NCBI GenBank assembly: GCA_944364705.1
Contig: CALVWH010000022.1
Span: 1-10,228 of the forward strand
Source: an uncultured Bacilli bacterium
GTDB lineage: Bacteria > Bacillota_I > Bacilli_A > RF39 > UBA660
Direction of reading: 5' to 3'
DNA length: 10,228 bases
Below are positions 1-6,745 of the stretch, in pieces. Every line of letters starts with the position of its first letter. Position 1 is the stretch's first letter. The position numbers and the translations under genes were made by a program. The notes beneath the pieces are model-generated. The model saw only the letters and a list, made by a program, of their open reading frames with translations. It was not told where the DNA came from and did not search any database.

Positions 1-695
1 ATAGCAGATAAACCTTCTTTATCTTTTATCATTTCTTTTATTTTTTTTGTAGGAATTTTTTGTGTTTTTAAATCTTCTAATTCATGTTGAATGGTATTTT
101 TCCCAGCATCGGCACCTTCTTTGGTAAAAACGGTCTTAATCGTTAAAAATATAACTTTAAGATCTTCAAAGAAAGAGTAATGATCAATATATTCTAAATC
201 GTAACGAATTTTTTCAAAAACAGAAAGATTATTTCTACCTTTTGCTTGCGCTAAACCGGTTAGTCCAGGAGTCACATCGACTCTATGCCTTTGTATTTCA
301 TTCATGTTTTCATAATAATCGGTAATCCATGGACGAGGTCCAATAAAGCTCATTTTTCCACAAAAAATACAAAAAAGTTGAGGAAGTTCATCTAAACTTG
401 TTTTTCTTAGAATTTTTCCTATTTTAGTATGTTGATCGGCTTTACTAAAGTCTCGAACGTTGTTTTTAAAGTCCATCGTTCGAAATTTCCAAACATTAAA
501 ATTTTTCCCAAATTTTCCAGTTCTTTCTTGTTTAAAGATAATTGGTCCTTCACTATCTAGTTTAATTGCAATCGCAATGATGAACATAATTGGTGAAAAA
601 AGAACGATTCCAATAAAGGAAAAGATAAGATCAAAGAATCGTTTTACTTTTGAATATAACGTTTTTCTAAAATTCCAATTTCTTCTAACTTCCAT
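1..695 (-). CDS. Priming sugar-phosphate transferase for exopolysaccharide, C-terminus off the window
   Basis: This is a bacterial sugar transferase (PglC/WcaJ C-terminal type). The family moves a sugar phosphate from a UDP-sugar to undecaprenyl phosphate, starting a polysaccharide repeat unit at the inner membrane face. The 231 visible residues hold one hydrophobic, probably re-entrant helix (about 20-45, with the usual Ser-Pro at 34-35), then GPIIFKQERTG (50-60), WKFRTM (69-74), SLDELPQL (100-107, catalytic Asp102-Glu103), MSFIGPRP (115-122) and TPGLTGLAQAKGR (142-154). The multi-spanning N-terminal part of WcaJ-like enzymes is absent, so this is the short form. The start at 695 has an AGGGGGA ribosome binding site. 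It follows cpsB by 36 bases and is the fourth gene of the cps operon. The family core ends near residue 195, so about 35 extra charged residues precede the edge. The sugar cannot be read from the sequence. Confidence 0.9.
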   Translation of the reverse strand, partial: MEVRRNWNFRKTLYSKVKRFFDLIFSFIGIVLFSPIMFIIAIAIKLDSEGPIIFKQERTGKFGKNFNVWKFRTMDFKNNVRDFSKADQHTKIGKILRKTSLDELPQLFCIFCGKMSFIGPRPWITDYYENMNEIQRHRVDVTPGLTGLAQAKGRNNLSVFEKIRYDLEYIDHYSFFEDLKVIFLTIKTVFTKEGADAGKNTIQHELEDLKTQKIPTKKIKEMIKDKEGLSA

Positions 696-731
696 TTCAA
701 ATCCCCCTAATACTTCAAGTCTTTTTTTTCC

Positions 732-1493
732 TTATTTTTGTAATGAACGCTGCCAAAAATGATTTTTCTTTGAATATCTTGAAATTTTTTTGTTTTCTAT
801 CACTTTTAAAGCATGATTTACTAACATATCTTCCACCCTTTTATCATTTTTGACGATTTTTTTAACGATTTCTTCTATCCCTTTTAATTCTTCTAAATCT
901 TCTTTTCGATGAGCATCGCTTGCAAGAAAATAAATAAAATTTTTCCGTAAAAAAAGTTTTAATTTTTTTTCTGCTTGTTTCCCATATTTTCCTTTTAAAG
1001 AAAGTAGATTCCCTTGAAATAAACATCCACAATCCAAAAGTTCTTTGGCATCTTTTTCGGTAAAATAATCGTATCGTTCTACATGAGCTAAAATAGGAAC
1101 GATCCCTCCCCGAATGAGCGAAAAAATAACTTCCTTTAGTCTAGATATTCTTTGATGAAAAGGAAGCTCTAATAATAAATAACGAGAATTGTTTAATAAA
1201 TAAATTTCTTTTTGATCGATAAGATCAAATAAATTTTCACAAATATGAACTTCATTTCCCAAATAAAGATCCACTGAAATGTTTTGTTTTTTTAAATTTT
1301 TCTTTAACGTTTGAAAACGTAATTTTTTTCGTTTATTATTACAGCTATATTCCGTATTTTTTATATAATGTGGTGTTAGAAAGATGGCAGTAATTCCGAT
1401 TTCTTGGGCTTTTTTTATTTGTTCGATACTTTCATTCAAGGAAGGACTACCATCATCAATTCCATATAAAAAGTGATTATGAAGATCGATCAT
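732..1493 (-). CDS. cpsB: PHP-type protein tyrosine phosphatase CpsB/YwqE
   Basis: This is a manganese-dependent tyrosine phosphatase of the PHP fold that removes phosphate from the CpsD-type kinase and so tunes polysaccharide output. It is cytoplasmic, 253 aa, close to the usual length of about 245-255. Visible metal-site elements are DLHNH at the start (Asp3, His5, His7) followed by GIDDG (11-15), His42 in TPHY, Glu81 in GNEVH, Glu109 in LLLELPF, His137 in LAHVERY, and Asp193 and His195 in ASDAHR. All the family's ligand positions that I can place are kept, so it should be active. The start codon overlaps the cpsD stop (ATGA, 1490-1493) and no good ribosome binding site precedes it, so translation is probably coupled to cpsD. 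The last 20 residues are basic and aromatic and look variable. Confidence 0.93.
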   Translation of the reverse strand: MIDLHNHFLYGIDDGSPSLNESIEQIKKAQEIGITAIFLTPHYIKNTEYSCNNKRKKLRFQTLKKNLKKQNISVDLYLGNEVHICENLFDLIDQKEIYLLNNSRYLLLELPFHQRISRLKEVIFSLIRGGIVPILAHVERYDYFTEKDAKELLDCGCLFQGNLLSLKGKYGKQAEKKLKLFLRKNFIYFLASDAHRKEDLEELKGIEEIVKKIVKNDKRVEDMLVNHALKVIENKKISRYSKKNHFWQRSLQK

Positions 1494-2173
1494 GATTCGT
1501 GATAAGAGCTGTAATATCCGTAATAAGAATTTTTACTTACTTCTACTTTATTTAAAATAACCCCTGCGATTTTTTGTTTAATATTTTCAAATGCTTTTTT
1601 GACATGATCCAAATCTTCTAATTTTGTTACTTTCGAAGATGCTACGACAATATTGACATCAGAATATTTTGTCATCATAAGTGCATCGTTTAATCCTAAA
1701 ACTGGTGGACAATCAAAGAGAATCAAATCGTATTTTTCTTTTAATTTTTCGATCACTTTTTTTGTGTTTTCGGATTCTAATAATTCGCTTGGATTTGGTG
1801 GCATTAAACCAGCAGTGATTAAAGAAACATGGCTAACTTCTGTTTTTTTAATATATTTTTCTAATTTAACATTGTCTTCTTCTAACAATAAATTAGAAAA
1901 CCCATATTTTCGGTCGTTTGCCATATGAAAAATATCATGTTGTCTTCCTTTCCTTAAATCACAATCGATAATTAAAACTTCTTTTTTGCTTTGAGCAAAG
2001 GCAACCGCTAAATTGGCAGCAATAAAACTTTTCCCTTCTCCTGGTTTGGAAGAAGTAACTAAAATGGTTTTTACTTTTTTCCCTTTATTTGAAAATAAAA
2101 GATTGGTTCGTACGGTTTTAATTGCTTCACTAAAAGGGGATCTTGGATTATTGTTTACTAATAATTCGTTCAT
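1490..2173 (-). CDS. cpsD: Polysaccharide-regulating tyrosine kinase CpsD/YwqD
   Basis: This bacterial tyrosine (BY) kinase is a P-loop protein of the MinD-like fold that autophosphorylates its C-terminal tyrosines when activated by its membrane partner CpsC. At 227 aa it has the split Firmicutes form rather than the fused proteobacterial Wzc form. Walker A is SSKPGEGKS (41-49, Lys48), Walker A' is LIIDCDLR (67-74, Asp70 and Asp72) and Walker B is LILFDCPP (150-157, Asp154). The C-terminus carries five tyrosines in eight residues (217, 218, 220, 221, 224), the expected phosphorylation cluster. A strong AAGGAGGGAG site lies about 10 bases before the start. It overlaps cpsC upstream and cpsB downstream by four bases each, so kinase, activator and phosphatase are made together. 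Confidence 0.95.
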   Translation of the reverse strand: MNELLVNNNPRSPFSEAIKTVRTNLLFSNKGKKVKTILVTSSKPGEGKSFIAANLAVAFAQSKKEVLIIDCDLRKGRQHDIFHMANDRKYGFSNLLLEEDNVKLEKYIKKTEVSHVSLITAGLMPPNPSELLESENTKKVIEKLKEKYDLILFDCPPVLGLNDALMMTKYSDVNIVVASSKVTKLEDLDHVKKAFENIKQKIAGVILNKVEVSKNSYYGYYSSYHES

Positions 2174-2865
2174 AAAGATTCTCCCTCCTTTTTAAGATTT
2201 ACACTTGGAATGGTTCCTAAAACCGTTAATTGTAACTTATCTTCGATTTGATCTGCATTTTTAACTTTTGTATCAAAATAATAAGCAAAAAATAAAATTC
2301 CTCCAGATAACAAAATACCAATACCAAAGAAAAGAATTTCTTGTTTTACTGGCTGAATATTATATGGTCGATCGGAAAGATTGGCTTCGTCAATGACAGA
2401 GATGTTTTCCATATTATAAATTTCTGCGATTTCTTTACTAAAAACTTTAGCGATTTCATTGGCAATATCTCTTGCTTGTTTTTGATCTTCATCGGATACG
2501 GAAATTTTAATAATTTCCGTATCTTCTACAGCATTTACAGCAACATGATTATTAAGTTCTGTCGTTGTTTGTTTTAAATTTAAATTTTCGATAACTTCGT
2601 CTAAAATTCTTCTGCTTTTGATAATTTCACTATACGTAGAAACTAGTTTTTGATTCATGGTAATTTCTGCTTGTGTTAAAGATGCATCTTCTTTATTGGT
2701 ACTTGATTGAACTAAAATAAGTGTAGTAGAACTTTGGTAAAGTGGTGTTTTCAAAAAAAGTAAATACATTGTTCCAAGCAAAAGAACCAGAAGAGTAATT
2801 CCAATCATCCATTTGATGTTTTTCCAAAAATATTTTAATAAATCAATAAGATCAAATTCTTCCAT
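2170..2865 (-). CDS. cpsC: Chain-length determinant / kinase-activating membrane protein CpsC/YwqC
   Basis: This is a Wzz-family polysaccharide co-polymerase that sets polymer length and recruits and activates CpsD. At 231 aa it shows the standard plan: a short cytoplasmic N-terminus, membrane helix 1 (about 18-38), an extracytoplasmic mostly helical region (about 40-175), the proline-containing RPYNIQP stretch (166-172) just before helix 2 (about 178-197), and a cytoplasmic tail that ends before any P-loop. The tail is where the family contacts the kinase. It is the first gene of the operon. An AAGGAG site sits only three bases from the ATG, which is short, but the N-terminal sequence EEFDLIDLLKYFWKN is typical of the family and supports this start. 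A promoter lies 75-103 bases upstream. Confidence 0.94.
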   Translation of the reverse strand: MEEFDLIDLLKYFWKNIKWMIGITLLVLLLGTMYLLFLKTPLYQSSTTLILVQSSTNKEDASLTQAEITMNQKLVSTYSEIIKSRRILDEVIENLNLKQTTTELNNHVAVNAVEDTEIIKISVSDEDQKQARDIANEIAKVFSKEIAEIYNMENISVIDEANLSDRPYNIQPVKQEILFFGIGILLSGGILFFAYYFDTKVKNADQIEDKLQLTVLGTIPSVNLKKEGESL

Positions 2866-2939
2866 AATCTCCTTTTCATCCTTTCCTGCTTTTTCACTCT
2901 TTGGTTTTTAAACTTCTCGTGTTTCCTGAATGCATAAAT

Positions 2940-2968
2940 ATTATAAAGCCTTCCTCGAAATTTGTCTA
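2940..2968 (-). promoter_or_regulatory. Promoter of the cpsC-cpsD-cpsB-transferase operon
   Basis: Reading the minus strand, a -35 box TAGACA (2968-2963, five of six to consensus) is followed by a 17-base spacer and a perfect -10 box TATAAT (2945-2940). This is the ideal sigma-A arrangement. The start point would lie near 2933, giving a leader of roughly 65-70 bases before cpsC. I see no riboswitch or attenuator fold in the leader. Confidence 0.8.
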
Positions 2969-2996
2969 TATTTTTTTCTTTTATTTGGTTATTTTC

Positions 2997-3018
2997 TTTC
3001 AAAAATCAATTTTTGAAA
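2997..3018 (-). terminator. Palindrome just after the nnr gene, possible weak terminator
   Basis: A perfect 10-base inverted repeat (2997-3006 and 3009-3018) starts three bases after the nnr stop codon. The stem is almost all A-T, and on the minus strand it is followed by GAAAATAACC rather than a T run. It is therefore a poor intrinsic terminator, and some transcription may read into the cps operon. It could alternatively protect the mRNA end or bind a protein. Confidence 0.35.
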
Positions 3019-3020
3019 AA

Positions 3021-4454
3021 TTATTTTTGGATTTCTAAAATAGCTTGTGGTAACTTTCGAACGGTATCGGATGCAATCATACTAATGCTTCCCTTTTGTT
3101 GTTGGGCAAGTTCTCCGGCTAATCCATTGACATAAGCTGCAGTAGCAAGAACAGGTAACGTACATGGCAAATATCCAAGAAGTCCAAGCAAAACTCCAGA
3201 TAGAACATCTCCAGATCCGGCCGTTGCCATTCCGGCACATCCTCTAGAAACGAAAATTACTTCTTTCCCATCGGTTAGAATGGTTGTTTCTCCTTTTAAA
3301 AGAACAAACACATGATATTGTTTCGCAAATTTTTTTGCTAAAACGATTCCATTTTTTAAAATGGATTCTTTGGAATATCCACTCAATCTTGAAAATTCTT
3401 TTACATGAGGAGTTAAAACAACGGTTGCTTTGGTCTTTTTTAAAATGCTTAAATCCATTTTGCTTAACGTATTTAGACCATCGGCATCTAGAATGAGAGG
3501 TTTCTCAAAATTTTGTAAAATATAAGATAGAATTTTTTCGTTTTCTTTGGATGTTCCCCACCCCATTCCAATCGCAAGGGCATTTATGTTTTCTATGCTT
3601 TTTTTTAATTCTTCAGAGAAAAGCATATGACCGTTTTTAGAAGGAACTAAGAAAAGGGTACTCTCTAATATATAAGGAGAAATACTATTTTTTTCACTTT
3701 CTGCCACAATAAGCCGAATAACTCCAGCACCACTACGTAAAACGGAAGTTGCGAGGTTTGCTAATTTCATAGAGCCCATATAAAAGGAGCATCCTCCAAT
3801 CATCGCTACGGTACCATAATCTCCTTTATTTCCTTTATTTTTTCTTGGTGTTAAAAACATTTTTGCATCTTCTTTTTGAAACAAAGAATAAAACGTTTGC
3901 TCTTCTTCGTCCTCAAGTTTAATTAAACAAGAAATATAATCTTTCGCCATATTTAAAAAATGTCCAGGTGTATAACTTCCTATCGCAATCGTAAGATCGG
4001 AGATGAACGCAATTTTCGTAAATCCATGAGAAATCGATAAGCCACTATTCATATCTAAACTTACTTTAAAGGCTGGTATTTGATTTATATAAGAAATTAC
4101 TTCTTCTTCTAATACCGATAACGGTTCTTCCCTATCATTCATCGCATCGACAAGAATGGTAAACGGTTCTTTTAAATGCGAAAAAAGATCTTGTTTGCTT
4201 CGAATTGTTTTGCCTTCAGAATATTTCTTTATTGGATTTACAAAAAATACCGTTACTTTTTTTCCTTTTTGTTTTAAAGAAAAGGCAAGAGAAAGACCGA
4301 TCATTCCTTTTTGGGATTCTTTCACAAAGATTGCAATCGATCCCTCCCAAAAAGAAAGCTCTGAAATTTCTTTTCCGATTTTTTTCCGTTCTTCGATAGA
4401 AAATTCTTTTTTTTGATGGATGTGTTCCATCGTTCTTATTTTTTCCATAAGCAT
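3021..4454 (-). CDS. nnr: Bifunctional-architecture NAD(P)HX repair enzyme; epimerase domain degenerate
   Basis: Nnr (YjeF) proteins repair hydrated NADH/NADPH: the N-terminal domain epimerises NAD(P)HX and the C-terminal ribokinase-like domain dehydrates the S form using ADP or ATP. Here the C-terminal domain (about 200-475) is well kept: NKGDYG (209-214), GMGWG (296-300), LDADGLN (322-328), LTPHVKEF (347-354), LLKGETT (385-391) and GMATAGSGDVLSG (408-420, catalytic Asp416). The N-terminal half (1-195) keeps VDAM (102-105) and DMNSGL (134-139) but lacks the glycine-rich GNNGGDG loop; that place reads VKESQKGMIG (44-53). It is thus probably a working dehydratase with a weak or dead epimerase. 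The AAGGGG site is three bases from the ATG at 4454 but nine from the ATG at 4448, so the real start may be 4448. It is transcribed alone, divergently from the GH3 gene. Confidence 0.9.
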   Translation of the reverse strand: MLMEKIRTMEHIHQKKEFSIEERKKIGKEISELSFWEGSIAIFVKESQKGMIGLSLAFSLKQKGKKVTVFFVNPIKKYSEGKTIRSKQDLFSHLKEPFTILVDAMNDREEPLSVLEEEVISYINQIPAFKVSLDMNSGLSISHGFTKIAFISDLTIAIGSYTPGHFLNMAKDYISCLIKLEDEEEQTFYSLFQKEDAKMFLTPRKNKGNKGDYGTVAMIGGCSFYMGSMKLANLATSVLRSGAGVIRLIVAESEKNSISPYILESTLFLVPSKNGHMLFSEELKKSIENINALAIGMGWGTSKENEKILSYILQNFEKPLILDADGLNTLSKMDLSILKKTKATVVLTPHVKEFSRLSGYSKESILKNGIVLAKKFAKQYHVFVLLKGETTILTDGKEVIFVSRGCAGMATAGSGDVLSGVLLGLLGYLPCTLPVLATAAYVNGLAGELAQQQKGSISMIASDTVRKLPQAILEIQK

Positions 4455-4472
4455 AAACCCCTTATTTTAAAT

Positions 4473-4481
4473 ATTATAGCA
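4473..4481 (-). promoter_or_regulatory. Extended -10 promoter of nnr
   Basis: On the minus strand TGCTATAAT forms an extended -10 box (TGN-TATAAT). The best -35 at 17 bases, TTCATT, is poor, as is usual when the TG extension is present. The start point near 4466 leaves a leader of only about 12-18 bases, most of it the AAGGGG ribosome binding site. Confidence 0.65.
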
Positions 4482-4518
4482 CGAATTTCGTCGAAAATGA
4501 AACAGTTTCTTGATTTTA

Positions 4519-4527
4519 TGATATAAT
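4519..4527 (+). promoter_or_regulatory. Extended -10 promoter of the GH3 hydrolase gene
   Basis: TGATATAAT is an extended -10 box, with TATAAT at 4522-4527. The -35 position at 17 bases, GAAACA, is weak. It is back to back with the nnr promoter, the two -10 boxes being about 45 bases apart. An AAAGGA site (4539-4544) lies seven bases before the ATG. Confidence 0.65.
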
Positions 4528-4551
4528 AAAAAAAATAGAAAGGAATTTTAT

Positions 4552-5880
4552 ATGAAAAAAATTGTTTTTTTATTATTTATTTTTTTGTTGCTTGGTGGAC
4601 TTGCTGTTTTCTTTCTTTTTTCAAAAAAAGAAGAAGAAATTTTTACGATTCAAGGGACGATTTCTTCGATCGAAGAGTCCATTATCTTTTTAAAAACAGA
4701 AACGAATTCTTATCCTTTTCTTAAGCCAGAAAATACGGACCTACAAGTAGAAGATGAAATCCAGATCGAATATCAAGGAACGTTAGATTTAAAAAAGCCA
4801 AAGGAAGTGGTATCTCTTACGGTCATAAAAAAAGCTAATCCTCTTTTCTTAGCATTAGGAACGGATGGAATTTTTAAAAATTCTTATGAAAAAGCTTATC
4901 AAATGTTACAAACGTTATCGTTAGAAGAAAAAATTGGACAGCTTCTTCTTGCAAGAGTTCCAGAAACGCAAAAAATTGAAGCGATTCAAACGTATCATCT
5001 TGGAGGTTATGTTCTTTTTGCAAACGATTTTAAAGGAAAGACAAAAGAAGAAGTAATAACGATGACCAATTCGTTTCAAGAAGCTTCAAAAATTCCTCTT
5101 CTTTTAGCAACCGATGAGGAAGGTGGAACGGTCGTAAGAGTAAGTTCTAATAAAAATTTACGAAGTTCTCCTTTTTCTTCCCCACAAAAGCTTTATCAAG
5201 AAGGTGGATTTGAAAAAATTAAAGAAGATACGAAAGAGAAAAGTCAACTTTTAGCATCTCTTGGAATTAATGTGAATCTAGCACCAGTTGCGGATGTTTC
5301 TTTAAACCCAACCGATTATATGTATAAACGTTCGTTTGGTGGAGATACGAAACAAACGCAAACGTATATTGAAACGGTGATCACCGAAAGTAAAAATTAT
5401 CCGGTTTCTTATACGTTAAAACATTTCCCAGGATATGGAAATAACCAGGATACACATACCGGTTCTTCGGTCGATTCTCGTACGTATGAACAAATCAAAG
5501 AAAATGATCTTCCGCCATTTGAGACGGGAATTTCTTCTGGAGCAGAAGCTATTTTAGTGAGTCATAATATTGTTTCTAGTATGGATGCCGAGAATCCAGC
5601 TTCTCTTTCCTCTAAAATTCATGATTTTCTTAGACAGGAGATGAAGTTTACTGGAATTGTTATGACAGATAATTTGGATATGGGGGCCGTAAACAATTCG
5701 AACTATCAAAAGATTTATGAAAAAGCTTTTTTAGCCGGAAATGATTTATTAATCGTAACCGATTATCAAAAGGCTTATGAAGAACTTTTAAATGCGGTAA
5801 ATCAAGGTACGATAACAGAAGATCAAATAAATCTTGCGGTTTTAAGAATTTTATCTTGGAAATATGAAAAAAATTTATAG
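4552..5880 (+). CDS. Membrane-anchored glycoside hydrolase family 3, NagZ-type beta-N-acetylhexosaminidase
   Basis: GH3 enzymes of the NagZ class release terminal beta-N-acetylglucosamine from peptidoglycan fragments by a two-step retaining mechanism. Of 442 aa, residues 4-23 are a membrane helix without a lipobox cysteine, so the catalytic part is probably tethered outside the cell. Residues about 30-95 form a small beta-rich extension that I cannot assign. The TIM-barrel domain runs from about 110 to the end: DEEGG (188-192), KHFPGYG (290-296), the acid/base Asp300-Thr-His302 dyad typical of NagZ rather than of plant-type GH3 enzymes, and nucleophile Asp373 in MTDNLDM. The catalytic set is complete. 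There is no C-terminal second domain. The gene stands alone between divergent nnr and convergent cutA. The substrate is inferred from the Asp-His dyad and location, not proven. Confidence 0.88.
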   Translation: MKKIVFLLFIFLLLGGLAVFFLFSKKEEEIFTIQGTISSIEESIIFLKTETNSYPFLKPENTDLQVEDEIQIEYQGTLDLKKPKEVVSLTVIKKANPLFLALGTDGIFKNSYEKAYQMLQTLSLEEKIGQLLLARVPETQKIEAIQTYHLGGYVLFANDFKGKTKEEVITMTNSFQEASKIPLLLATDEEGGTVVRVSSNKNLRSSPFSSPQKLYQEGGFEKIKEDTKEKSQLLASLGINVNLAPVADVSLNPTDYMYKRSFGGDTKQTQTYIETVITESKNYPVSYTLKHFPGYGNNQDTHTGSSVDSRTYEQIKENDLPPFETGISSGAEAILVSHNIVSSMDAENPASLSSKIHDFLRQEMKFTGIVMTDNLDMGAVNNSNYQKIYEKAFLAGNDLLIVTDYQKAYEELLNAVNQGTITEDQINLAVLRILSWKYEKNL

Positions 5881-5885
5881 ACATA

Positions 5886-5916
5886 AAAACATTCGTAGAA
5901 AAACTACGAATGTTTT
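5886..5916. terminator. Bidirectional intrinsic terminator between GH3 and cutA
   Basis: A perfect 13-base stem (5886-5898 pairing with 5904-5916) closes an AAAAA loop. T runs follow in both directions: TTTT on the plus strand and TTTTT on the minus strand. It ends the plus-strand GH3 gene and the minus-strand fhs operon, and overlaps the cutA stop codon (5915-5917) by two bases. Confidence 0.9.
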
Positions 5917-6244
5917 ACATTGTCTCTATTTTTTCGGTTTCTTTTTTTATTGCTTGAAAATATTCTAAATTTCCTTCTTTTATTTTATATAACGTAATTT
6001 CTGGAATAGAAAAATCCGTAAATTCTTTTATAAGTTCTTCGATTTTTTTATAATCGGAATCTTTGATTTCCATGAGTAAAAGAATTTCTTCGTTTTGTTT
6101 TTTCTTTCCTTGCTCATAAAACGTATGCACGGTTGGTATTTGCCGAATTCCACGAACCAATCTTTGATCAAAGAGTTTTTGACAAAGAAGATCCATAGTT
6201 TCTTTTTTTTGAACTGCGGTTAAAACCATTCCATAAGACTCCAT
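5915..6244 (-). CDS. cutA: CutA1-like divalent-cation tolerance family protein
   Basis: At 109 aa this matches the small trimeric CutA1 family, named for copper tolerance in E. coli but found in all domains with an unsettled core role. The family pattern is followed along the length: a beta strand and helix at the start (GMVLTAVQKKETMDLLCQKL), LVRGIRQIPTVHTFYEQGKK (29-48; usually LAACVNI...SXYXWEGK), an EEILLLMEIK strand (52-61), IPEITLYKI (79-87; usually PEII) and a final helix. The conserved cysteine of the AACVN motif is arginine, and the tryptophan of the YXW segment is absent, so metal or surface binding may differ. It starts three bases after the GNAT gene, with an AGGTGA site that contains the GNAT stop. 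It is the last gene of the fhs operon. Confidence 0.75.
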   Translation of the reverse strand: MESYGMVLTAVQKKETMDLLCQKLFDQRLVRGIRQIPTVHTFYEQGKKKQNEEILLLMEIKDSDYKKIEELIKEFTDFSIPEITLYKIKEGNLEYFQAIKKETEKIETM

Positions 6245-6247
6245 AAA

Positions 6248-6745
6248 TCACCTACTCTTTCCTTTTTGATATGTTGGATTTTCTTTTACAAACGTCATAA
6301 GTCCTTGATATCCTCTTTTTTCATAATCTTCTTCGTCAAAGAAAAAAGAAGATGCTTCTGCAACGGAAATGCTTTTTTCGTTGCTTGGATCAATCGTAAC
6401 ATAAAGTTCTTTTATGGGAAATTTTTGTAAAAGATAGTCACTAATTTTGGTTAAAAAAAGTTTCCCATACCCTTTTTCTCTTGCTTCTTTTAATAAGGCA
6501 TATTCTACTTCTAAACGTTCTTTTTTGATTGGGGATAAATAAAAATAGCCAACAATTTGTTCTTGATAACAAATCAAATACCCTTTTCCAAAAATGGTTT
6601 TCGAATCGATATTGGTTAATCTTGTTTGAATATCGTGAATAAATTTACTTTTGGAAGGTCCTTGCTGAAAATCGAAAACGACTTGCCCATGTCTTGGATC
6701 TTGATAAGAATAAGGAATTAAAGAAAGTTGTTCATCAATTTTCAT
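6248..6745 (-). CDS. GNAT-family N-acetyltransferase
   Basis: At 165 aa this fits a single GNAT domain that transfers an acetyl group from acetyl-CoA to an unknown amine. The acetyl-CoA pyrophosphate loop is REKGYG (89-94, the R-x-x-G-x-G motif), preceded by the beta-4 strand LEVEYALLKEA and followed by a long helix. The following segment LYVTIDPSNEKSISVAEASSF (114-134) is the usual strand, then N-x-x-S-x-x-x-A-x-x-x-G/S-F region. The start overlaps the fhs stop by one base (TAATG) with only a weak GTGGGG upstream, so translation is likely coupled to fhs. The substrate cannot be told; protein, antibiotic or small-metabolite acetylation are all possible. Confidence 0.85.
   Translation of the reverse strand: MKIDEQLSLIPYSYQDPRHGQVVFDFQQGPSKSKFIHDIQTRLTNIDSKTIFGKGYLICYQEQIVGYFYLSPIKKERLEVEYALLKEAREKGYGKLFLTKISDYLLQKFPIKELYVTIDPSNEKSISVAEASSFFFDEEDYEKRGYQGLMTFVKENPTYQKGKSR

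Noticed and set aside
460..762. Plus-strand frame of 100 codons opposite the sugar transferase
   Set aside because: It is antisense to a well-supported gene with all family motifs, has no ribosome binding site, and its translation is low-complexity F/S/N-rich.
1653..1928. Plus-strand frames inside cpsD and cpsC
   Set aside because: They are shadows of conserved kinase and Wzz genes, with no start signals or recognisable protein.
1490..2173. Mycoplasma-type code with TGA as tryptophan
   Set aside because: TGA ends cpsC, cpsD, the GNAT gene and arsR at sensible places, and tryptophan is TGG, so the standard code applies.
5660..5884. Minus-strand frame at the end of the GH3 gene
   Set aside because: It lies opposite the catalytic-nucleophile region and crosses toward the bidirectional terminator. 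There is no family resemblance.
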